This document shows, in pieces, positions 21,484-34,360 of a stretch of DNA of 64,000 nt. The position numbers and the translations under genes were made by a program. The notes beneath the pieces are model-generated. The model saw only the letters and a program-made list of their open reading frames with translations. It had not been told where the DNA came from and ran no database searches. Origin of the DNA: Conus ventricosus (Eukaryota > Mollusca > Gastropoda > Neogastropoda > Conidae); contig CM031614.1 in the NCBI GenBank assembly GCA_018398815.1, positions 47,291,425-47,355,424 of the forward strand, read 5' to 3'. Every line of letters begins with the position of its first letter. Within the stretch, counting starts at the first letter, position 1.

Positions 21484-24313
21484 TTTCTCGCCCCCCCCCC
21501 CCCCCCCCCCCCCCCCTTTTTTTTTTTTTTTTCTCTTTTACTTTCCCAAATAAAGCAGTTTTTTGCTGTCGTTTTTGTCTAGGGGTTTGGGGGGAAATAG
21601 TATTTTTTTTGTGGGTGTTTTTTTTTTTGGAAACAAAAAGCTTAAAAAAAGGGGACTGTATGGTATCAAAATAATTTTGTTTTGGGCTTTTTTAAAAATC
21701 AGTAAAAGAAACTGTTCAGAGTTTGTTTTATAGGGAAAATTCTTTTTATTTTTTTAAAAGACTTCACAAAAAAACTTTTTGTTTTAATTTGTTTTCTTTT
21801 GTCAAAACCCAAAAAGGGAAAGGTGTGCTAAATTTTTTATTTTGTAAAACCGGGGGGTTTATTGATGTCCGGTGTTTGGGAAAAATTTGGAAATCTGTAT
21901 ATGCAGAAAAAAACCTAAAATTGAAATTAAATAGATCGTTTAGGAAAATTTCCCCAATTTTTAACCCCATTTTCATTGTTGTTTTTTTTTTCCCCCAGAA
22001 AAAGGCAGGAATGATGTAGGGAAAGTTTAAAAAGGAATATGGGGGAAACTGAAAGAAAATTATAAAAGAAAAAAGAAGATGACAAAGCCTGAGCCATAAA
22101 ATCCCTATAAAGGGGCTTTTTTGGGGTTGAGCAAAGGTTTTAGTTTTTTTTTCCCAAAAAAAAAGGGCAGTGGTTTTGATGGGGCTCTTCTTAAAAAGTA
22201 GGGGGATAGATATTTAAAAAGTCCAAAGGGGGGGGGGGGGGGGGTGGGGGGGAGGGTGTGTGTGTGCTAGGGGGGGGAAAGGGGGGGGGGAAAACTAAAA
22301 GTGACAAAGGGAATGGGTTTGAATTGAGGGGGAAGGAAAATCGGGTTGGAAAGGAATGAGACGGAGAGGAAAAAGACGTGTTCAGGGTTTCAGTCTGGAA
22401 CTTCCCAAGTAGTTAAAACCAAGGGAAAGGAAGGAAGTCAAGGAGGAATGTTTTTTATGGGATTTTGAAAAGTTTTGTTTTGATTCCCAAAACACCTTTT
22501 GGTTTGGTTTTTTTCCCCCTGCTGCTGCTTGTTTCAAAGTTGGCATGCCTGGTGGTAGAAATGTACCGAAATTTAAGGGGAGAAAAATTTTGGAAAACAG
22601 TTTTACGGAGAAAGAGAATGAGTGGTCATCACGTAAGCTGAGGACAAGGGGCTTTGAGGTGTGATGGTAGTGTGGGGGTGGTGGAACCCCATGATTTGTG
22701 GGGTTTTTTCCCTTGTTTGTTTTGAAGTGATGGGCAAATTTTTTTTTAATTTTCTTCCTTAAAGTATTTCTGACCTTGAGGTACAGGGCACCAGAAGTGG
22801 TGATGAAATTTGAAAATTTTTTAGTGACATTGCTCCTTCTTGTTCCGTTTTCCTATTTTTACCCCGCTTTTGTTTTACTACGTAGGGAAAAATTTCTAGT
22901 GTCTTTAAAATTTTTCCCCCCCCCTTTCCCTTTTCCGTTTTTAAAAAACAAAAAAGGCAAATTTAAATCAGAAAAATTGGTATTTTTATTTGCTTGACGA
23001 TGAAAGACAGAAAAAAATCTTTAATTTTGGAAAAAAATTTTTTTCTTTTTCCCAAAAACTCTCGACACAAGGGCTTTTTTGGTGTAAAGACTTTAAGGGG
23101 TTCAAAAAAACTTGTACCGATGTGTGTTTCTGTGGCCAAATTGCCCCCTTTTTACTCTGGAAAAGTGGGGGAGGGCTGCGGTTTTTGTTCTAATTTTTGG
23201 GAAAATTTCTTTCCCCAGGGGGCCCCCAGGTTTGGGGTCACCAAGTGCAACATTTTATTAAACATGTAATGGTTGAGGGTTACTTGGCCACCCCCTAAAA
23301 AACAAACTTTATGGAAATTGCTTTTCCCAGGAGTGGTGGGAAAAGGGATCATTTCAGTTGCTTGCTTCAGCTTTTTTTCCTTTTTGTTTTTTTTTAAATT
23401 TATTTCTTTTAGCAAACTTTTCTCATCGTTTTCTGTGGTTTCCCCCCCTTGCCCGTCTGTCTACTTCTTCTTCCCAGGAAAAGTTGTAGTGGAGGGGGAT
23501 CCCCCCGGGGTTTTTGGTGTCTTTTGGGGACTTGTGGAGCATTTAATGGGCTTTTGGTTGGTGATTCAATTTGAAAAAATTTTCAGTAAATGGTTGTAAA
23601 CAACCCCCCCAAAAATTTTTCATTTAGAGTTTATGATGTCAAAACAAATTTTATCGCAAAAAATTTTTCTGTGGGCCCAAAATTTTTGACCATTTAGCTT
23701 TAGAAGAAAAGGAGTGTTTTAAATATTTTTTGTTTTCTTTATGCCCAAAGAAATTTAGAGGGATGAATGCATTGGATTTATTTTTTTTTTTTTTTTTTTT
23801 TTCAAAGTTTATATTTCAATTTGACAAGTGGGAAAGAGACATTTTCCCATGGGGTAGTTCAATAGCTTTGGGGGTTTTCCCCCTTGTTGAGTGTCCAAAG
23901 TTTTGATTTTGGGGTTTTTTAAATTTTTTTGTTTCTGGGAAGGAAAAAAGGGGATATAATTTTCATTTTTTTACTTTTAAAAAATTTTGAAACTTTTTTT
24001 GTTTGTTTTTTTGGTTCAGGGTGCTTATTTTGGTTTCATTTGGGGACACTTGCAGGCATTTTTTCTTCTTGTTTTGGGTTTCCTTTTTTTTTTCGAAACA
24101 AAATGTTTCCCTTATTTTTAATTTAAAAAGAAATTTTTCTTTTATTCTCTCTGTTTGCTTTTTTTTGTTTCTTTCTTTCTCTGTTTTTAGTGTGGGGTTT
24201 TCTTTGGCCTTTTTTGTTTTTAAGTTTGGGTTAAAGCCAGGGGGTTTTTCTTTTGGGGGCTTGTTTTTCCCCCTTTTTTTGGGAAAATTTTTGCTGGTAA
24301 AATTTTTTCTTCC

Positions 24314-24344
<31 letters not shown>

Positions 24345-26572
24345 TCCAAACTTCTGTACCCCTTTTGTGGAAATGCACCTTGCCCATCATTCGAACCCCG
24401 TCCGCCAAAAGCCCTGTCGTCCTGCTGGGGCCCCGCCCCCCGGCAAAACCACAGGAGCAGTCAATGTCAAGTGTCGAGGGGGAAAAAAACCGGGGAAAGG
24501 GAAAAAAAAACTGCTGCCCAAATCACCTCGGTGGTGTGAAGTGGACATCTTTTGATCCGCTTTCAGGACCCACCTTCTATGACAAAATTGCTAAGTCCGG
24601 GCTGGCGTGGGGTGAGCTTCCTCCCGGGGGGTGTCAAAAAGTTTAAACCCGCGACGCCCCCTTTGGAACCGCGATACCATTTACCATGGTGAATAAACCA
24701 AGGGCCCCAGACTTGGGGAAAAAACATCAAAAAATGGGTGCCATGAAGAGGGCTTTTAAGGGGCCCAGAAAAAGAGACTTTTTTTATTTTGCTGATCGAA
24801 AGGAATGAGGTTTATTTAAAATGATGCTACGGTTTTCCTTTCCGGTTTTGGACAGCCCGGGGCAGGGGTGTACTTTTTTCGCTTCCTTTTTTGATATTTT
24901 AAAACCCGGCCTGGAGATACAGACACCTGCAATGTTGGTCAGGAAATGGGAGCAACAAAAGGAGAATCATCATTAAGGGGGTGAAAATCGCGGGGTAGTC
25001 CCAGGGCTTCCCCAAAGGAAACCCTTTGCAAACTCTTTTTGGGGAGGAGCCCGGGCCGGGGGGAAAAAAATCAAAAAAATCATGGGAATTTTAAAACCAA
25101 AAACCCCCGCCAGGAGTCGGTGAGGCCCAACAAAATTCGCCAAAAGCAACCCGGTTAATTTTTTCTTCCTTTTTTACTCTTTTGGAAATTTTTCCTTTCC
25201 TGTTTTGATTTTCGGGCCTTTTTCTTTTTTGACCCTTTTGTGAAAATTCACCTGTCCCTTTGGGGGGCGAAACCCGGATTTCTTTTTTGAATTGTTACAG
25301 TTTGAACTTTCCGCTTTTTTGTTATAATTTTGGCGACCATAGAACACTCCGATTTTGACATTGGCGTTTTTTGTGGAAATTATTTGTCCATAGGTTTTTT
25401 TGTTGTGTTGTGTTTGATTTATGTTTTTTTTTTTTTTTTTAAACCTTTTTTAAATTGGGAAAAAAAATGAAGCAGAATGGTGGCGCCTAAAGAAGCGTTT
25501 TAACCCCTGAAGCAAGTCAGTAGTTTATTTCAAGTTATTATTTTTTTTTTTTACTTTTTCTTTTTTAATGTTTGTAGTGTGTTTTTGGTGGTGGGTGGTG
25601 AGGTTGTTCCTTTTTTAGGATGGTTTTACTTTCCCATGTGGGGGACAGGCTGAAAAGTTGTGTGGGCGCTGGCAAGTTTATAAAATCAAACCTCTGTAGG
25701 TTCTTTCGCCCTTTTCATTTTTTCTCCTGCCTTTCCCTGCTATGGTCGCCCCCCGTTGGGTGCTGGCAGATTGGTGGTAGTGCAGTCAGTTCTGATTTCC
25801 TGGGAAAGGGTTTTTAGTGTGAAAACGTTTGTGACTGTTAAGGATTTGACCCGTGGTGCTTGAGTGTTTTCTGTAGGAAAAAACATGCATTGCAGGGAAT
25901 TTGGTCAAGTGCATTTTTCCTCGTGTTGAAGATACCGGACGAATGCATGGGGAAATGCTTTTTTACAGGCTTGCCGCGAACAGCTTAACGGGTGATTCTT
26001 TTCTTTGGTTTCCAAATTATTGGAAAAAAGTTGATCGTGAATTGGATACAAAAAATATTGAGTTTGGAGTTTTTGGATAAATTGTTTTTGATGAGGAGTA
26101 GGTTAAAAAAAAACCAACTTGATTGTGATGAAGAATAAGAATTTTGTTTTAAAAATGAAAATCCCTTCCTCCCTTTCCCCCTTTTTTACTTTTCCCCTTT
26201 CCCGTTCCTGCCCCTTCCCAAAGCACCCCCCCCCTTCCCGCCCATTCACATCCTTTTGTCTCATTTTGCCTCTGTTGATTTTTTTCAGAATCAATTTTTC
26301 TCTCTGAATGATTTTATAAAGAATATTAATTGTTTGTTGAGAGTAGGAAATCAGGATTCTGTGGAGGTGCGTGTGTATGTGTTTAACATGTAATACCCAA
26401 GTAAATTAATGACTTATATTCTTCTTTTTTTTTTTAATTTAATATTCCCCCTTTTTTCCCTTTTTTTCTTGATTGCAGATTTTACGTTTTAAATTTTGTT
26501 TTTTATTTAAAAAAAAAAAAAAACCTGTCATTGTTTATGGAAAGGTTTTGATTTTTTTGTTTTTTGGTGTTT
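21484..26572. other. Low-quality contig tail, no reliable annotation
   Basis: From the poly-C/poly-T run at about 21490-21530 onward the texture changes abruptly. Nearly every base is part of a short homopolymer (TTTT, GGGG, CCCC, AAAA runs), microsatellites vanish and open frames are short and Phe/Lys/Gly-rich. This looks like unpolished long-read sequence at a contig end. Some stretches (24360-24660, 25620-25800) have mixed codon-like composition and could hide exons, but none is recognisable. The region ends at the second gap. Confidence 0.75.
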
Positions 26573-27572
26573 NNNNNNNNNNNNNNNNNNNNNNNNNNNN
26601 NNNNNNNNNNNNNNNNNNNNNNNNNNNNNNNNNNNNNNNNNNNNNNNNNNNNNNNNNNNNNNNNNNNNNNNNNNNNNNNNNNNNNNNNNNNNNNNNNNNN
26701 NNNNNNNNNNNNNNNNNNNNNNNNNNNNNNNNNNNNNNNNNNNNNNNNNNNNNNNNNNNNNNNNNNNNNNNNNNNNNNNNNNNNNNNNNNNNNNNNNNNN
26801 NNNNNNNNNNNNNNNNNNNNNNNNNNNNNNNNNNNNNNNNNNNNNNNNNNNNNNNNNNNNNNNNNNNNNNNNNNNNNNNNNNNNNNNNNNNNNNNNNNNN
26901 NNNNNNNNNNNNNNNNNNNNNNNNNNNNNNNNNNNNNNNNNNNNNNNNNNNNNNNNNNNNNNNNNNNNNNNNNNNNNNNNNNNNNNNNNNNNNNNNNNNN
27001 NNNNNNNNNNNNNNNNNNNNNNNNNNNNNNNNNNNNNNNNNNNNNNNNNNNNNNNNNNNNNNNNNNNNNNNNNNNNNNNNNNNNNNNNNNNNNNNNNNNN
27101 NNNNNNNNNNNNNNNNNNNNNNNNNNNNNNNNNNNNNNNNNNNNNNNNNNNNNNNNNNNNNNNNNNNNNNNNNNNNNNNNNNNNNNNNNNNNNNNNNNNN
27201 NNNNNNNNNNNNNNNNNNNNNNNNNNNNNNNNNNNNNNNNNNNNNNNNNNNNNNNNNNNNNNNNNNNNNNNNNNNNNNNNNNNNNNNNNNNNNNNNNNNN
27301 NNNNNNNNNNNNNNNNNNNNNNNNNNNNNNNNNNNNNNNNNNNNNNNNNNNNNNNNNNNNNNNNNNNNNNNNNNNNNNNNNNNNNNNNNNNNNNNNNNNN
27401 NNNNNNNNNNNNNNNNNNNNNNNNNNNNNNNNNNNNNNNNNNNNNNNNNNNNNNNNNNNNNNNNNNNNNNNNNNNNNNNNNNNNNNNNNNNNNNNNNNNN
27501 NNNNNNNNNNNNNNNNNNNNNNNNNNNNNNNNNNNNNNNNNNNNNNNNNNNNNNNNNNNNNNNNNNNNNNNN
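26573..27572. other. Assembly gap, 1,000 N
   Basis: Exactly 1,000 N between contig 2 and contig 3. Confidence 0.99.
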
Positions 27573-27908
27573 TTTTTTCGAATTTGACCATGCTAAGGAA
27601 GCATTTTGATTTTTCCACAAAATTTTGACACAGACTAGTACATATTTTCCTTGTGATCTGAAGGAAGTGTGCAAGTCTGCATTTTTTTGAATTGCCATCA
27701 AGGAAAGACAGGTAAAACAAGTCATTGCGCGATTTTACGATACAATAAAGTAATGGAAAAGCAGCATCCCATCCCCACCCCCTCACTTCTCCCTCAGCTC
27801 ACACAAGAGTTTTTTCATAGTTCATCGGTTATACTGATGCAAGTGCTTCAGGCAAGGTTGTCTGTGTTGCTCTCTTTTAAACCCGTTGACTGTTTCAACT
27901 GTTTGCAG

Positions 27909-27962
27909 TGTGAGATGGAACAAGATCCCAGCCAAAGAAAACTATGGCAATTTTGACCTCCT
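27909..27962 (+). CDS. TTLL1: TTLL1 exon (VRWNKIPAKENYGNFDL), copy B
   Basis: Base-for-base the same 54-base exon as 8519-8572, with gtttgcag and gtgagt splice sites. It is in phase with the last exon at 32089. Either this or 8519-8572 should count in the gene model, since a real transcript would not be expected to include both. Confidence 0.9.
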
Positions 27963-28525
27963 GTGAGTATCAGCTGTTTATATGACTAGCTCCCCTCTGT
28001 TATCTCCTTCTCTTTTGTTATAAGTGAGTGTGAAATCATTAAACAGGTAATGATATTCTGTCACATGTGAAATGGTGGAGTGTTGAAATTTTAAGTATAC
28101 ATATGGCATTTTTGTCTTCTTGTATTGAAATTGCCCAGGTGAAAATTGCAATGTTCATGAGAGTGGCATCACATGAGTTGAAAAAGACGACAAAGGTTTA
28201 CTATAGTAACTTCTCTTCATCTGAAAATGTTCGGCTAATTACGGTGACTGCCTAAATTCTCTCTCTCTCTTTTTCTCTCTCTCTTTCTCTCTCTCTCTGT
28301 TTTCTCTCTCTAGTTCTCTCTCTTTCTCTCTGTCTGTTTCATCTCTTTCTGTCTTCCCCATAGGGGTTGATTGTGGGAGAATCTGTTTGCACACACAAAA
28401 CCAACACAAAGAATGCGAGCCCCAAATAAAATTTTGGGTTATTGAAGTGCAAGTACATTGATCTCTGCTTGTCTTTCAACTGTCATCATCATCAAAAAGA
28501 CCATGTATGTGTGTGTGCATGTGAG

Positions 28526-28556
<31 letters not shown>

Positions 28557-29167
28557 TGTGTGTGTTGGGGGTTTGTGTGTGTGTGTGGTTTGTGTGTGTG
28601 TGTGTTGTGTGGTGTGTGTGTGTAGTGTTTTGTGTGTTGTGTGTTTTGAGGAGTTACTGTGAGTAGACTGTGTTATGTTTGAGAGGTTACTACCCAGTGA
28701 AATCACTTAACATGAAACTTTTAACTTATGTCATCGTGGAAAAAGCAGGGCAAAAGTCCTTGGATGGGGCAAAAGTCCATGACCTCTGTATGTGAGATCT
28801 ATTCAGTTTATTACTGTTCCATGTCAGCTGACATTGGGCTGCCATCATGGACGCTGGACAGGTCAGGGGTCCCCCCAGTTCTTTACTCTCAGTCAAGTGT
28901 AACAGGGTAGAGGTGGTTGTCTTGAAGTCTTTCCTCTGGGATGTCCGCTCTCTTCTGCTCCCTGAAGAATGAGCTGGGCAGAGTATCACGGTGAAGGACA
29001 TGCCTGTACTGGGTAATTGAGGTGGTAAGGAGAGGGTTCAAGTCTACCAGTGCACATGGGTGAAACTTGCTGTCTGGCATTGTCAGTTGTTGTGTGTTTG
29101 TTGTATGAGGCGGGGAAAATCTGCCTGAGCAGTTTAGTGTCTTCAGCCCACAACGTGTGATTTCTGG
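27963..29167 (+). other. TTLL1 last intron, 5' part (copy B)
   Basis: Same content as 8573-9778: a CT microsatellite at 28258-28350 and a GT tract at 28504-28645 that is shorter and more interrupted than in copy A. No exon seen. Confidence 0.65.
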
Positions 29168-29761
29168 TACAATGAATGGTTGGTGGCGCTCATTGTGTGT
29201 GGTTTCAAGTACGAGTAGAGTTGGTTCAACACAGTGTGTGGTTTTAGGAACAATGAGGACTTGGTTCAACACAATGTGTATGGTTTCAGGTGCAATGAAC
29301 AGTTGGCTCTGCACAGTGTGTGTGGTTTTAGGTACGAGGAGGACATGGTTCAACACAGTGTGTGTGGTTTAAGGTATGATGAGGACTTGATTTTCAACAC
29401 AGTGTGTGTGGTTTAAGGTACAATGAGGACTTGGTTTTCAACATAGTGTGTTTGGTTTAAGGTACGATGAGGACATGGTTTTCAACACAGTGTGTGTGGT
29501 TTAAGGTACGATGAGGACTTGGTTTTCAACACAGTGTGTGTGGTTTAAGGTACGATGAGGACTTGGTTTTCAACACAGTGTTTTTTGGTTTAAGGTACGA
29601 TGAGGACTTGGTTTTCAACACAGTGTGTTTGGTTTCAGGTACAATGAGGACTTGGTTCAACACAGTGTGTGTGGTTTAAGGTACGATGAGGACTTGGTTT
29701 TCAACACAGTGTGTTTGGTTTCAGGTACAATGAGGACTTGGTTCAACACTGTGTGGTTTAA
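29168..29761 (+). repeat. Exon-derived minisatellite, left block (copy B)
   Basis: About 14 units in the same order of variants as 9779-10373, including the diverged GTGCAATGAACAGTTGG unit. This shows that the two copies are the same locus or very recent duplicates. Confidence 0.92.
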
Positions 29762-30942
29762 AGGTCTACTTTAGAGGTTTTCGATAATTGGTCAGCTTAT
29801 GCAGAAATATGAAATGTTTGATAAATTGGTAAAATAAACATCCGATTCGCTCCCGATCACACGAAATCGATCCGCAAAAGTGGGCATTTTCACCTGTAAT
29901 CAAGAAAACGGGAGGTAATCAACTAAATCTTGGCATGGCTTAACTACTCTTGGATGTGACGTCACATGATGGACTGGCCGTCAGCCGCGACCTACACAAC
30001 AAGCCAACGGCGACAGAAAGCGATTCTGATGTTCTTGCACATCCCGATTGGTATTAATTTATCATGTAAAAGCAGTGACTATGATGCACAGCCATGTAAC
30101 TATGGGATGTTTCTGCAAGGCTTTACCTACAGTTTGAACGCTAAGTTCTTTTTACCACGTCAGTTCCAGCTGGACCACGGAAACGAGCTATTCAGTTCCA
30201 GCTGGACGCCCGAACACATCATTCCGAAGGCATACGGACTTTACCGAAGTCTCGAGGGAGGCTACCGACTGACTTCTTGATGCGATCACGCGTGGACGGC
30301 GAGCAGAGATTCTCCTTCCTCAAGCCTTAACGTGTTCATTCAATTTAACAAGTGTGATCTGTCCATAGATATGAACAGAATAAACGTGCGACTATCGTAC
30401 TCATCTGTACGAGCTTACCACTCCGCCTTCAAAGTATACGCGCACAATGCAGACGAAGTTTTTGATCCACTCGAACGGGCTCGGCAATTGTCGGAACAGC
30501 TCGTTTCCGTGGTCCAGCTGGAACTGACGTGGTAAAAATAACTTAGTGACCCGGCATGGTTGCACCAACCGAATCCACTTCTTTCGAGTATCTGGATCAG
30601 ATGGAAATGTGTGCAAAGAATATCCGTCTCCTGCTGAGCTGCTGCACACGCCTACAGCACAATATCTGCCACCCCCTCGTGACTTTTTTGGCTGTGGGGG
30701 ATCGCAACTCGTGTTGATTTCACTTGGCTTTGGCTTGTTGTGTAGGTCGCGGCTGACGGCCAGTCCATCAAGTGACGACACGGTTTTCGGTCTAAACCCC
30801 ACGGGGTTTGAACAGGTGTGCAAAACTCGTTTTTTATCTATTAAATTCTTCCGCAACTTTTTTCAAAAATGATACCATGCTGTAGTTATATGACATGTAG
30901 ACCTGTTTTTAACAAATTATCGAAAATCTCTAAAGTAGACCT
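29762..30942. mobile_element. Kolobok-like foldback DNA transposon (copy B)
   Basis: The counterpart of 10374-11553 at the same point of the array, with TTAA at 29758-29761 and 30943-30946 and the same AGGTCTACTTTAGAG inverted ends. The minus-strand THAP fragment is open from 30856 to 30401 (CAVGVCSSS, FPSDPDTRKKW). Differences from copy A are small indels, e.g. in the central CTCGAGGGAGG region. Confidence 0.7.
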
Positions 30943-32088
30943 TTAAGGTACGATGAGGACTTGTTTTCAACACACTGTGTTTGGTTTCAGGGACAATGAG
31001 ACTTGGTTTAACACAGTGTGTGTGGTTTAAGGTACGATGAGGACTTGGTTTTCAACACAGTGTGTTTGGTTTCGGTATGATGAGGACTTGGTTTTCAACA
31101 CAGTGTGTGTGGTTTCAGGTACAATGAGGACTTGGTTCAACACAGTGGTGTGGTTTAAGGTATGATGAGGACTTGGTTCAACACAGTGTGTGTGGTTTAA
31201 AGTACGATGAGGGCTTGGTTCAACACTGTGTGTGGTTTCAGTACGATGAGACTTGGTTCAACACAGTGTGTTTGGTTTAAGGTACGATGAGGACTTCGTT
31301 TTCAAAACATGTGTGTGGTTTAAGGTACAATGAGGACTTGGTTCAACACAGTGTGTTTGGTTAGATAAAGTACGATGAGGGCTTGGTTCAACACATTGTG
31401 TTTGGTTTCAGGTACAATGAGGACTTGGTTCAACACAGTGTGTTTGGTTTCAGGTACATGAGACTTGGTACAACACAGTGTGTTGGTTTAAGGTACAATG
31501 AGGACTTGGTTTCAACACAGTGTGTTTGGTTTAAAGTACGATGAGGACTTGGTTCAACACAGTGTGTTTGGTTTCAGGTACAGTGAGGACTTGGTATCAA
31601 CACAGTGTGTTGGTTTAAGGTACATGAGGACTTGGTACAACACAGTGTGTGTGGTTTAAGTACAATGAGGACTTGGTTCAACACAGTGTGTGTGGTTTCA
31701 GTACGTGAGGACTTGGTTCAACACAGTGTGTTTGTTTCAGGTACATGAGGACTTGGTTCAACAGTGTGTTGGTTTCAGTACAAGTGAGGACTTGGTACAA
31801 CACAGTGTGGTAGTGTCGGTACAATGAGCATGTTCAACACGTGTGTGGGGTCAGGAAACTTGGTTCAACACATTGTGTGTATGTCAGGTACAGTGAAGAC
31901 TTGTTCAACACAGTGTGTGTGGTTCAGGTACAGTGAAGACTTGGTTCAACACAGTGTGTGTAGTGTCAGGTACAGTGAGTGACATGGTTCAACACAGTGT
32001 GTGTGGTGTCAGGTGTGAAACTTGGTTCAACACAGTGTGTGTAATGTCAGGTGTGAAGACTTGTTCAGCACAGTGTGTGTGGTTTCAG
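30943..32088 (+). repeat. Exon-derived minisatellite, right block (copy B)
   Basis: About 26 units of 42-44 bases, with diverged versions (GTACAGTGAGGACTTGG, GTGTGAAACTTGG) in the last 300 bases before the exon. The final unit runs without a break into the TTLL1 last exon: CAGTGTGTGTGGTTTCAG is both the unit's 3' half and the exon's splice acceptor. Confidence 0.92.
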
Positions 32089-32282
32089 GTAACGATGAGG
32101 AGTTGGCACAGGCGGAACTGCTGAACCAGGAGGTGAAGGCGAGGGCCGGCGCCAGCAACGCCACAGTGCGGGGTGCCAGAGATCGCGCAAACCTTCATAC
32201 GCCACGTGGAAGTGATTGGCACGTGCTCCTCAAAGCGATCCGCAGAACCCGTGGAGCACAAGAGCTGTGTTCGGCTCCCTGA
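32089..32282 (+). CDS. TTLL1: TTLL1 last coding exon (DEELAQ tail)
   Basis: Terminal exon after GTGTGTGGTTTCAG. After one leading G that completes the split Leu codon, the expected TAC GAT GAG GAG appears as TAACGATGAGGAG, with one extra A. Beyond it the frame reads DEELAQAELLNQEVKARAGA, then SNATVRGARDRAN and onward to TGA at 32280-32282. DEELAQ is the conserved segment that follows GNYEILY in vertebrate TTLL1. The C-terminal tail after it is variable in the family, so a further frame error near the end cannot be excluded; an alternative frame from about 32190 is also open for some distance. The surrounding minisatellite is made of copies of this exon's start. Confidence 0.82.
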
Positions 32283-32747
32283 ACACATTTAGTTTGTACA
32301 GTGTTTTGTTTTTCCTCTCATTCCTTTTTTTGTTCATTTGATTCCGTCCAGTCAAGAACAATGACCAAAAACCATTTATTTCCGTGGGAAAAAGAACAGT
32401 GGCCTGGAAATATTGATCAGTTCCTTTGTGTTCCAAGCCGCTATTCTGTGTCGCTTGTGGTGGTTTGCAAGTAATGATGAATAGTGGCTCATTGAATCCT
32501 GGTACAAGGTGTGATATTGTGGCTTTTATTATCGTTCCTGTCTCTGTTTGCCTGGATGTTAAGCGCCGTGCCTGCTGCACATTTGAAGATCACTTTTAAT
32601 GTTCTGTGCACGTTTGAAGCAAAAGCTGCAGAAAATGTGAGTAATTATGGATGTGATGAAGATGCAAAGAAAAAACTGAGACGGAAAGAACACCTGTGGG
32701 AGAATTGGTACCAGATGATATTTGTTGAGGTGGTTTCATTTCGCTAC

Positions 32748-32807
<60 letters not shown>

Positions 32808-34318
32808 TTGTCTGGTGTGTGTGTGTGTTTTGCATGCGCATGAGTGCATGCGCATGAGTGCATGCGTGTGTGTGTGTGTGTTTATGCGCATGCATTGCAG
32901 ATGCACTTGTGTGCATGCATGCGAACATTTAGAAATGTGCTTGCGCTTGCATATGTATACACAGGTGCATACTTGTGTGTATGTGAACATCTACATATGC
33001 CTGTATGAGGGCAGTGTATATATGAAAAAGTGTGTGGAATGACAGTGGAGAGGATAGTTGTTTATTTTGAATTATAACTGATTAAATAGAATTATCTTTT
33101 GAAGCGAGACTGCTGAGACCACGCCATGACAGACGCAAAGATTTTGTATTAGTGACAGAGTGACTGTATGGCATAGCTGTATTAGTGTGTGTGGGAGAGT
33201 GTATGCTTGCATTGGAGGGAGAATTTTTTGTTGTTGTTGTTCAAATATGCTATGTTTATTTGTACACTGCTCTGTAATTTTCGGTTCATATTCAATTTTT
33301 TCCCAACGACAAACAAATAAACAGCCTTGCTTGTAGACATCCCCCCGCCATCCCTCCCCACCCACCTCCTTCCCCAATCCTCCCCCCCCCCCTGTCCATT
33401 CAAAGGTCAGGTTTGTACTTGAGATCTGTAACCAAGAAGGGAGAATTGTGACATGGACTGTGCGGCACAGACCTGCTACCTTGACAAGACCCTGCAACAG
33501 TGTTCATTCCACCTGCGAATTGTGCAGTGCAGGTTTTGCTCCTGACATGGCGCCTTTACCAGCACATGCAAGCACCATTGCAAGTGACTCTGCTAAGGCT
33601 GACAGCCATATCATTAAAGCTATATACTCCTCGCTGGTCTGATCATTAGTGGAGGGGAAGTGAAAGAGTGGGAGAAGACAGGAGGGAGAGGTTGGATGGG
33701 GAGTGAAAACTTGGGTGAACAGTAGCCCTGGTCATGCTGACATTTTGGTCTGTGTGTTTGTTTGTGGCCTGTCACAATGAAAGGCTCTTGCCAGCAGATG
33801 ACTTCATGTGACATTTTGTGTGTGTGGTATTATTTGTGGCCTGTCACAATGAAAGGCTCATGCCACACAGATGACTTCATGTGACATGCTCAGAAAAGGT
33901 ACCGACTTTATTTTTATCAGTCGCATGTCATGGTCATTTTAGTAATTGTCTCGGACAGTTTACCTGCATCATCTACCATCATCTGCAAGCTGTTTTCTGA
34001 CCTCTAAACCCTTTAGGATAAGAGATTAAGCGCTGCTAAGAATGTTCTGAAAGTACAGTCATTTAAGCTTTTGAACGCTTATATCTCAAAAATTGCTGAT
34101 CTCAGGACAATGAACATCATAATTTAACAACTTTGTTACGAATAACGCAAAGGGCTTGGTTTTTATATTACTATAGAATTTTCTGAAGTTCTAATAATAA
34201 TAGCAATAATTATGGTATTTATAATGTGCAAAATCTTGATAAAATCAACTCTAAGCGTAAGGAGGAAAAAAAAAACCTCTCTTACATTATAATCTAAAAT
34301 TGGCCTCTCTCCTCTCTC

Positions 34319-34360
<42 letters not shown>

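Noticed and set aside
23963..24539. Open frames of 128-178 codons in the poor-quality region
   Set aside because: They are low-complexity Lys/Asn or Phe/Leu runs caused by homopolymers, overlapping on both strands, with no domain signature.
8519..27962. Genuine tandem duplication of a TTLL1 exon giving a longer protein
   Set aside because: Both copies carry identical flanking introns, and the duplication ends at contig borders. Splicing from one copy to the other would repeat the segment with no sign of selection or divergence.
29168..32088. Regular ~42-base repeats that could be mistaken for a CRISPR array
   Set aside because: Units are head-to-tail and nearly identical over their whole length, with no variable spacers, in an animal genome beside a TTLL1 exon. 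It is a minisatellite.
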